From Cupriavidus necator (GTDB lineage: Bacteria; Pseudomonadota; Gammaproteobacteria; Burkholderiales; Burkholderiaceae): DNA of 64,000 bases. Both the position numbers and the translations under genes were made by a program. Shown here in pieces: positions 58,105 through 64,000 of this stretch. Numbering within the stretch: position 1 is the first letter of the stretch; every line of letters starts with the position of its first letter. The notes below the pieces were generated by a model that made no database searches, was not told the DNA's origin, and saw only the letters and a list, made by a program, of their open reading frames with translations. Location: the NCBI GenBank assembly GCA_022041995.1, contig CP074386.1, forward strand, positions 310,001-374,000, read 5' to 3'.

Positions 58105-59306
58105 AGCAAGGCGCCCACAAGTGGCAATTCTTTCCACGCTTTCGTCGCCATGCGTTCGGCTGGCGCTCGGATGCGCCCATCCAGCGCATCAAGGAAGCTC
58201 TCGCTGAAATCAAGCAGGTCGCGCGTACCGATGCGGTCCTCGCGGCCGAAGGGGCTGTCATGTTCCTGGAGAAGGTTTCGCCCGCGCTGGAACACGTCGA
58301 TAGCTCTTCCGGGGCGCTCGGCACCGCGGTGAACCGAGCCATTGAGGTGCTGGTACCGGTCATTGCCGCCGCGCCGGTCGATACCAAAACCCGTGAGCGT
58401 TGGCTCGAGCGTCTCTGGGAAGCGATCCAGGATCAAGGCGTTCCCTATATCGAGGCATTGGGCGAAGACTGGGACCGGCTTTGCGTGACCCCAGAGATCG
58501 CAAACACGTGGGCGGACCGGTTTCTGCCTCTGGTGGAGCATATCTGGAGCGAGCGTGCCGGCGGCTATTTCGCGGGAACCTCGATCTGCCTGGCTTCGCT
58601 GTATGCAGCAGATCGGCATGCGCAGTTGATCGCGCTGGTGGACAGCGCCCCCTTCAAGGGGTGGCATGACCGGCAGTGGGCCGTCAAGGCGCTAATTGCG
58701 ATGGGCAGGAAAGCCGAAGCCATCGCCTACGCGGAGGCATCGCGCGGTCTGAACAGCCCGGACGGGCTGATTGCCAAGGCCTGCGAAGAAATCCTGCTGT
58801 CATCGGGTCTTGCCGACGAGGCCTACCAGCGCTATGCGCATGAAGCCAACCGGGGCACAACCTACTTGGCGACCTTCCGGGCGATCGCCAGGAAGTATCC
58901 GCACAAGGGGCAAGAAACAATCCTGCGTGATCTGATCGCCCAGTCGCCCGAAGCGCCGGGCAAGTGGTTTGCCGCGGCCAAGGATGCTGGTTTGTTCGAC
59001 CTTGCCATCGAGTTGGCCAACACCAGTCCGACCGATCCACGCACGCTGACGCGCGCGGCCAGGGATTTTGCGCAGAAGCAGCCAGCGTTCGCCATGGCCG
59101 CTGGGATGGCGGCGTTGCACTGGATTTCGCAGGGCTACGGCTACGAAATCACGGGAATTGATGTGCTCGATGCAAGCCGAGCTACCCTGCAGGCCGCCGG
59201 CCATGCTGGCGTCGATCCCGAAGCCGTTCGGGAACAAATCCGTCAGTTGGCTACCAGGATTTCTCCGCAGACCGACTTCGTCAGCAAGGTCTTGCCGGCC
59301 CTCTGA
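58101..59306 (+). CDS. Hypothetical helical-repeat protein, 401 residues
   Basis: Starts MKQGAHKWQFFPRFRRHAFG at an ATGA overlap. The chain is almost all helix, with repeated hairpins such as KGWHDRQWAVKALIAMGRKA, SGLADEAYQRYAHEANRGTT and KWFAAAKDAGLFDLAIELAN, like TPR or HEAT solenoids. It is probably a cytoplasmic scaffold. I cannot name a family with confidence. Position behind tnpA suggests a passenger of the Tn3 element, or a host gene disrupted by it. Confidence 0.6.
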   Translation: MKQGAHKWQFFPRFRRHAFGWRSDAPIQRIKEALAEIKQVARTDAVLAAEGAVMFLEKVSPALEHVDSSSGALGTAVNRAIEVLVPVIAAAPVDTKTRERWLERLWEAIQDQGVPYIEALGEDWDRLCVTPEIANTWADRFLPLVEHIWSERAGGYFAGTSICLASLYAADRHAQLIALVDSAPFKGWHDRQWAVKALIAMGRKAEAIAYAEASRGLNSPDGLIAKACEEILLSSGLADEAYQRYAHEANRGTTYLATFRAIARKYPHKGQETILRDLIAQSPEAPGKWFAAAKDAGLFDLAIELANTSPTDPRTLTRAARDFAQKQPAFAMAAGMAALHWISQGYGYEITGIDVLDASRATLQAAGHAGVDPEAVREQIRQLATRISPQTDFVSKVLPAL

Positions 59307-59597
59307 CCAATCAGTGTATCGACACAAGTCAATGAGAATGGTTTTCTTCGTTGGTACAGAGATAAGGGCAATTTTTTCGTCATCGAGCTGGTCGACGAGG
59401 CTGGCGTCGCGCAGCAATACGAGGTCTATTTCACGGCCTCGCGTGCGACCGAGCGGGGAGTGCTGAACCTGTACGTGCAGAGTGCGTATGTGCGCGATAA
59501 GACTCACCAGAACCGCCCGCAGAAAAAATCGATCCGGTTGCAGGTGATCCTGCACAACACGCTTCACAACAAGCCGATCAAAGCGCCTCCGCGATAA
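59307..59597 (+). pseudogene. C-terminal fragment of an unknown protein
   Basis: The same frame as the preceding gene continues after its stop, and from about 59340 reads NGFLRWYRDKGNFFVIELVD, then EAGVAQQYEVYFTASRATER and ends IKAPPR. The beta-rich composition differs from the helical protein before it, so it is probably the tail of another gene whose start was lost. There is no plausible start codon at its beginning. A perfect stem-loop, AACAAGGCTCCTG and its inverse around AAA (59618-59646), follows and may be its terminator. Confidence 0.5.
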
Positions 59598-59617
59598 CCC
59601 TGGAAGGCCAGAAATGA

Positions 59618-59646
59618 ACAAGGCTCCTGAAACAGGAGCCTTGTTC
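59618..59646. terminator. Stem-loop AACAAGGCTCCTG / CAGGAGCCTTGTT
   Basis: A perfect 13-bp stem with a three-base loop directly downstream of the fragment ending at 59597. T-rich bases occur only within the 3' arm (TTGTT), so it may be bidirectional. Its symmetry creates similar false ORF starts (MNKAP) on both strands. Confidence 0.65.
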
Positions 59647-60028
59647 AAACAGCTAATCGGGCCTCTTGGCTATCCGCACGCTTGGGTGCAGACCCCTGAC
59701 GGGGCGGGGTTAGCGCACGGCTTTCGCCGTTCCGTTCATACGCTAGCAAATAGATGCTACCGAATTTTGCCTTGCCCTGCAAGGCAAACGCGCCCCCAGT
59801 GGCAAGCGTAGGCGCCCGGGAGGGAGGCGATTCCGCAGTCCCCCGATGTGGCCTGGCTATCGGAAGTAACTTCGGGGGCCCGTTGCAATTTGCACCGGCT
59901 CCGCTATCTTGCTGCCTCGCCTAGAAGGACGACGCGGGTCCCCTTACTGCACCAAGCGGTCGGCCCAGAAGTGACCGAGAACGGGCCTTATGCCCAATCG
60001 CCGGCCCGTTCAAAAATTCCACGTCTCC
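59647..60028. other. Intergenic, no gene recognised
   Basis: About 380 bases with no convincing ORF. It carries GC-rich stretches and ends in the promoter region of the toxin-antitoxin pair. Confidence 0.4.
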
Positions 60029-60059
60029 CACTGTATAGTAAAGTGGTGGTGTGTACAAT
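60029..60059 (+). promoter_or_regulatory. Probable autoregulated promoter of the toxin-antitoxin pair
   Basis: CCACT and AGTGG form a short dyad (60029-60046), and TACAAT at 60054-60059 is a good -10 sequence with CTGTAT 17 bases upstream as a weak -35. The dyad overlapping the promoter fits an operator for the antitoxin. Confidence 0.4.
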
Positions 60060-60126
60060 AATAGAAGTGACCCAAGACCATCGCCAGCGCGAGCTGGCCA
60101 ACTTCGGAGCTGACGGAGGTTTCCCC

Positions 60127-60577
60127 ATGGCCACCGAGACCATCGATCAAAAGACCCTTACCCAGCTCGTGGAAGCTGGCGCTGTGCGCGCGGCGCATGT
60201 CGTCGGCCACGGCAACGGCTGGACCATCGCTGCCAAGTACGGCCTGACCGAGCGTTTCCTGTCGGCCAAGCGCGGCGACGTGCGCGTGTTCCGCAAGCTC
60301 GAAACGCTGGTGGCCTTCCTGCGCGACCTGGGCATTAGCCGCTTCGACGTGGACGCGGCCGGCTACGATCCGGAGTCGGCCGAGCGCACTACGCGGCCCG
60401 ACAGGTCGGCCGCGCTCAAGGAGGCGCACGCCGCGCGAGCCTATGACAAGTGGTTCCGCGAGCAGGTCCAGCAGGCGCTGGATGACCCCCGCCCTTCCCT
60501 TCCGCACGCCGAGGTCAAGGCCGATTTTGCCGAGCGCCGCGCGGCGCTGCGGCAGCGGATCGCAAAGCGCGGGGTAA
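60127..60577 (+). CDS. Antitoxin of a ParE-type toxin-antitoxin pair
   Basis: Starts MATETIDQKTLTQLVEAGAV with GGAGG seven bases upstream. It has about 149 residues to IAKRG. Following text includes GNGWTIAAKYGLTERFLSAK, KLETLVAFLRDLGISRFDVD and YDKWFREQVQQALDDPRPSL; the last helix resembles the toxin-binding tail of ParD/Phd-like antitoxins. In the given sequence GGGG at 60571-60574 keeps the frame open to 60972 through the toxin gene. With three G it would end TAA at 60577, just before the toxin start, which I take as the true end. Such pairs are frequent passengers of Tn3-family elements. Confidence 0.75.
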
Positions 60578-60580
60578 CGC

Positions 60581-60874
60581 TTGACCCTGGCGCTGCACTG
60601 GAACCCGAGGGCGCGCGAGGACCGCGCCGACATCATGGATTACATCGCCCAGGACAACCCCGTGGCCGCGCTCGAGCTGGACGAGCTGATCGAGCAGAAG
60701 GCCGAGGCCTTGCCGGCGAATCCAACGCTGTTTCGACCAGGGCGCGTGCGCGGCACGCGCGAGGCCGTAGTGACGGAAAACTACCTGATGGTGTATCGCG
60801 TGACGGACAAGCACGTGGAGATCCTGCGCGTGCTGCATGCGCGCCAGCAGTGGCCAGCAAAAGGACGAGCCTGA
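60581..60874 (+). CDS. ParE/RelE-superfamily toxin
   Basis: A 97-residue protein with TTG start: MTLALHWNPRAREDRADIMD, YIAQDNPVAALELDELIEQK, TLFRPGRVRGTREAVVTENY, LMVYRVTDKHVEILRVLHAR. The order helix-helix-beta sheet with R-x-G-x-R-G-T-R-E and V-x-I-L-R-V-x-H-x-R-Q is the ParE/RelE toxin fold. ParE types poison gyrase, RelE types cleave mRNA; I cannot choose. It follows the antitoxin by a few bases. It would stabilise the plasmid or transposon. Confidence 0.88.
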   Translation: MTLALHWNPRAREDRADIMDYIAQDNPVAALELDELIEQKAEALPANPTLFRPGRVRGTREAVVTENYLMVYRVTDKHVEILRVLHARQQWPAKGRA

Positions 60875-60906
60875 TCCGCCAACGCCCAGTAGCTGTAGCT
60901 GTAGCT

Positions 60907-61056
60907 GCTTGCATTCGAAACCGGCTGTGCTTGCAATCGACGCGGTTTCCTGCTCGGAATGACTGCAACTGACGGCCCGCGCGCGTGCTCGGATTATCTG
61001 CCCCCATGCTTGCATTCAGCCGGCCGGGCTTGCATGCTCGAATTAGTTGCAAATGA
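60907..61056 (+). repeat. Irregular TTGCA(T/A)TC repeats
   Basis: GCTTGCATTCG (60907), GCTTGCAATCG (60929), GCTTGCATTCA (61008), GCTTGCATGCTCG (61028) and GTTGCAAATG (61045) share a TTGCA core, with spacings of about 22, 79, 20 and 17 bases. A GTAGCT triple repeat precedes them. They could be binding sites for a plasmid or transposon protein. Confidence 0.35.
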
Positions 61057-61231
61057 AGGGGTTCCAAGCCGGAACCGCCGAAAATTCCGTCATTCCACAT
61101 TATGAAATTTAGTCCACCTCACGCAGGCCCGCGTCCGCATGAGGCGGTCATGCTGGTCGGCCGGCGCCTGTCGACTCTCACTCGATAAGCTGCAACTGCC
61201 CCCGCAGCTGCGACGCACTGCTTTCCGTTGG

Positions 61232-62130
61232 TTACGCGCCGCAGCACTTCTTATATTTTTTGCGCGATCCACAAGGACACGGATCGTTTCTGCCTACCTT
61301 GGGCTCGGCCGTCGCAGGTCCTACGAGGCGCTCGCCCGTTGCCTTGATAAGCGTGTCGCGATGCGAGAGACGCTCAAGGTATCGTGGATGTCGCTGACAG
61401 AATGCAGCCCACAGCTGTTCGAGGCGTGTGAGATCGCCATGCGTTTCAGGCTCGAGCCGGATGCGGCCGGCCAGATGAACATTGACATGCCCGGGTGAGC
61501 GCGCTCCGTCGGGATGCACCGGTTCAAAGTGAAGATTTACCTCAGCGCAGTCGCAACTGGGAATCGGGCAATAGAAGTCCAACGCCTCGTAGACGTGAGC
61601 GTCAAACGCGTACAGGTCCTGTCTGACGCACGTGTACACCTCATCCCAGGCCAGTTGCTCCCCACGCTGCCAGCCGCGAATTTTTGGCGGGGACATGAGC
61701 ACCGTCTCGACCGGGGCAGAGAGGCCCTTGCCGCGATACCATAGACGTCCGATCGCATCCAGCAGTTTGCCGTCAATATGCGTCATGAGAGCGGCGACCT
61801 CGGGTACTGCGCCAGATCCAGTGGGTCGTCGCGGTCCGACTGCTGTTCTTGCGCGGTGTCGATATCCAGACCAAAAACGATGATGTCGGCACACTTATCG
61901 GCGACCTCGTGGGCCGCTTCGCGATAGCGTCCGCCTGACATCCACGCCTGCCAGACGGGCGCACCGCGTGCTTCGAGTGTCTCCCGCCCCTTGTGCGTCG
62001 CCAGCACCAGCGCGGTCCGACACGGACATCGCGGTGTCGGACAAGTATGCACACAGATCCAGGAGGCGTCGGTACCTGCTAGCCTGAACATGCCCTCTTC
62101 GGGCGATAGTCGGGGCGCTCTCTCATTCAT
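61232..62130 (-). pseudogene. SEC-C motif protein, probably frameshifted
   Basis: Two frames join. From 62130, MNERAPRLSPEEGMFRLAGT, CVHTCPTPRCPCRTALVLAT and SDRDDPLDLAQYP; from about 61793, EVAALMTHIDGKLLDAIGRL, DEVYTCVRQDLYAFDAHVYE and the C-terminal KVGRNDPCPCGSRKKYKKCC. The last is the zinc-binding SEC-C motif CPCGS-x-K-x-K-x-C-C also found at the end of SecA. One C missing at about 61793 would explain the break. Alternatively these are two coupled genes, since the first stops at TCATGA overlapping an ATG. An N-terminal Cys cluster suggests another metal site. The function is unknown. It lies downstream of a SWIM protein gene in the same direction. Confidence 0.75.
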
Positions 62131-62220
62131 GTTCGGGACCCTCAAGAATCTCGAGTCCGTTCTCGGCGCACCATTGATCCGCAAATGCCGGCGTTCTCGG
62201 TGTGCGGCGGGGAGTGCTAG

Positions 62221-62979
62221 TCATTTGGGCGTCTTGGATTTTCGCGGAGATGGCGGTGTCGCACGCGAACGTGCGGGCGATTTTTGAGGGGTTGAACGGG
62301 TAGCTTTCGAAGTGTCTGCGCGTGTTTTCCCGGTGGGCGCTGGGGCAACGGCGGACTTTGTCACCACTTTGGGTGCCGCAGCTTTGCCTTTCAAGGTCGA
62401 TTTCACGCGCGAACCCGCTTTCGATGCAGTTGATGACGTGGGAACTTGGCGCGTTCGGGGGGCTGATTGTTTGCCCGCCCGTTTGGGGGCGGCAGTCGGC
62501 GCGGCGAGCGGCTCGGTGTCGATATCGATACCGAATACGTCGCCCAGGAGCGCGTGGTCGAGGACCTTGCCCGATGCTGGCGCGCTTGCCGCACCGGACA
62601 ACTTGGCGCCTGTGTTGTTGATGAGATCGGCAGGATCCACACCCCGAAGCGTGAAGAGCAATTCGGGCTGCTGGTCGAGCCGGGCACCGACACCATACAG
62701 CACGGCAGCGACATGCTTGCACATCGATGCCCAGTCCAGGCAGTTGCAACCGAACTGGATATCCTTCGGCGACGGAAAAAGTCCAGTGCCCGGCTTGCAG
62801 ATCCGCTCCATCACGGCGCTCGACAGTCTGCCTTGCAACAACTCGACCATGGAGTCGATCGATGACGCGCAGTCGGCGCTCAGGGCACGCCACTGCGGAG
62901 CGGGACAGGTCGCGACGTCGATCTTGATCGTGTAGAGGCTTGACCCCATGACCTGCGCGTGTATTTTGCCCGCCGTCAT
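62221..62979 (-). pseudogene. SWIM zinc-finger protein with histone-like tail, N-terminally truncated
   Basis: The reading starts MTAGKIHAQVMGSSLYTIKI exactly at the junction with an inverted ISL3 fragment, so the true N-terminus is lost. The SWIM motif is C-N-C-LDWASM-C-K-H-VAAVLYG in FGCNCLDWASMCKHVAAVLY, followed by QPELLFTLRGVDPADLINNT. The C-terminal 85 residues are Lys/Ala/Pro/Ser-rich (STLKGKAAAPKVVTKSAVAP) like histone H1. SWIM domains bind DNA or proteins. It is probably in one operon with the SEC-C gene 90 bases downstream. Confidence 0.8.
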
Positions 62980-62983
62980 TTGC

Positions 62984-63790
62984 CTTCTCGCATACCTGTT
63001 CTCCGATCATGGCAAAGAACTTCGCGAAGCTTTCTTTCGTGCGCTCCTGCCCCACCCATAGTAGACGCGTGCAGCCAGCCTCGATCTGGTAGACCAGTTT
63101 GTGTCCACGACCATACTGGATCTCGTCGACACCAAAGGCACGGATCGTACCGAGTTCGCGATGGGCGAGTTCGTCTGCTCGGATATGTGGAAGCCCTACC
63201 TTGAGATGATAGCGCTGCATTGCCCCAATGCGCTGAACATCCTGGACCGCTTCCACATCGTTGCGAAGATGAATAAGGCTATCGATGAGGTTCGCGCTGA
63301 AGAGTCCCGCCGCATGGTCCGCGACGGATACGAGCCGGTGCTCAAGAAGTCCCGCTGGTGCCTGCTCAAACGTCCGGAAAACCTGACCGACAAACAGCGA
63401 CTGCGCATGCGTGACTTGTTGCAGTACAACCTGCGCACCGTACGCGCCTGGCTGCTCAAAGAGGAATCCAGCAGCTCTGGGATTACATCTCACCGGACTG
63501 GGCCGGAAAATTCCTCGACCAGTGGTGTACGCAGGTGATGCGCTCGCGCATCGAGCCGATGAAGAAGTTCGCCCGCACCGTGCGTGCCCACCGTGAGCTG
63601 ATCCTCAACTACTTCCGTGCCCGCAAGCAGTTCTCCAGCGGCGTCGTCGAGGGCCTGAACAACAAGGCCAAAGTCACCATGAGAAAATCGTACGGATTCC
63701 GAACCTTCAGGGCGACGGAAATCGCGCTATATCATGCACTTGGCAATCTTCCTGAGCCTTCGTCAACCCACACTTTTTCCTGACGAACCT
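62984..63790 (+). pseudogene. ISL3 element, rearranged second copy
   Basis: On the plus strand from 63162 the transposase reads EFVCSDMWKPYLEMIALHCP through to THTFS at 63783 and the right end GACGAACC, with one T missing at about 63470 (GAGGAATCCAGC against GAGGAATTCCAGC) that breaks the frame. The part that should precede it, HRELGTIRAFGVDEIQYGRG to MIGEQVCEK, lies next to it inverted on the minus strand at 62984-63161. The 5' third of the element is missing. It cannot move by itself. Confidence 0.88.
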
Positions 63791-63958
63791 CTTTTTAAGC
63801 CAGTCCACTTCCATCTTTAGCCGCCCGATCTCGCCGTACAGGCGATCCTCGCCGCTCTTGTCCTCGGCCGGCTTGGGGCCACGCTTGGTTTCGAACAGGG
63901 CGCCGGCCCGCTCAAGAATTTCCTTCTTTATCGCTTGGCGCTCCAGGTGCCTCCTCAT
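63791..63958 (-). pseudogene. IS3-family ORF A fragment
   Basis: The minus strand reads MRRHLERQAIKKEILERAGA, LFETKRGPKPAEDKSGEDRL and YGEIGRLKMEVDWLKKR, the C-terminal leucine-zipper half of an IS3-group ORF A, then runs into the ISL3 end. The type differs from the other IS3 elements in the window. The remaining 63959-64000 shows nothing I can name. Confidence 0.7.
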
Positions 63959-64000
63959 GTGTAACGCGCCTTTGAACCTCGCCGGTGACCCCGATAGGAA

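Noticed and set aside
59848..60972. A 374-residue antitoxin-toxin fusion protein
   Set aside because: The first 93 codons lie upstream of the promoter and ribosome site, and the region after 60577 is the toxin gene read in the wrong frame. The antitoxin proper is 60127-60577.
62123..63493. 456-residue minus-strand frame
   Set aside because: A chance read-through of antisense ISL3, an inverted ISL3 piece and the antisense of the SWIM gene; no single family spans it.

Overview
ORGANISM. The window is GC-rich, type III secretion-associated, and almost entirely accessory DNA. It fits a plant- or fungus-associated member of the Burkholderiaceae (Ralstonia-like or Mycetohabitans-like). The evidence is three copies of a giant SKWP-repeat effector (RipS/XopAD type), an effector with an acylation-type N-terminus behind a perfect hrpII box (TTCG-N16-TTCG), a tmRNA tag ending ALAA, and plasmid-type genes (KfrA-like, H-NS-like, ProQ/FinO, ParE-type toxin-antitoxin). 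It could be a megaplasmid or a heavily invaded chromosomal island. The tmRNA gene argues for chromosomal sequence or for a relocated ssrA copy.

LAYOUT. 1-3,592: IS110 transposase gene split by a group II intron, then two IS66 scraps. 3,747-12,447: SKWP effector copy A, the XopAI-like effector and its hrpII promoter. 12,623-19,574: IS3 element holding an IS630 element, then a nested group II intron block in which a four-gene IS21 element sits in the maturase of intron A, itself sitting in the reverse transcriptase of intron B. 19,686-25,702: dienelactone hydrolase, kfrA debris, a small exported protein, a membrane diguanylate cyclase, a ProQ/FinO RNA chaperone and small ORFs. 26,040-31,395: truncated IS110 abutting a nest IS3 > IS4 > ISL3 with clean target duplications. 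31,397-41,785: cyclase fragment, IS630, SKWP copy B and a small gene. 42,106-50,341: histone H1-like gene, then two inverted 1.7-kb IS copies around SKWP copy C, a second XopAI-like fragment and an IS4 remnant. 50,564-54,603: circularly permuted tmRNA, broken YhcG-type nuclease, H-NS-like and KfrA-like genes, ORF-less group II intron. 54,604-60,874: Tn3-family transposase with downstream genes and a toxin-antitoxin pair. 61,232-64,000: SEC-C protein, truncated SWIM protein and rearranged ISL3/IS3 scraps.

HOW IT WORKS TOGETHER. The biologically coherent part is an effector locus, XopAI-like gene then hairpin then SKWP gene, all on the minus strand. It has been copied three times and remodelled by IS elements. 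The complete SKWP product can be reconstructed by comparing copies: an N-terminal secretion region, 11-14 SKWP repeats, a long middle region with a DTDGDD motif, two tandem RelA/SpoT-like domains, and an OTU-like Cys/His domain at the C-terminus. I consider this composite architecture and the permuted tmRNA the most interesting content.

CAVEAT. At least 13 genes carry single-base frameshifts, often in G or C runs. These may be true decay or sequencing error; I cannot tell from sequence alone. No CRISPR array, rRNA or ordinary tRNA was found.
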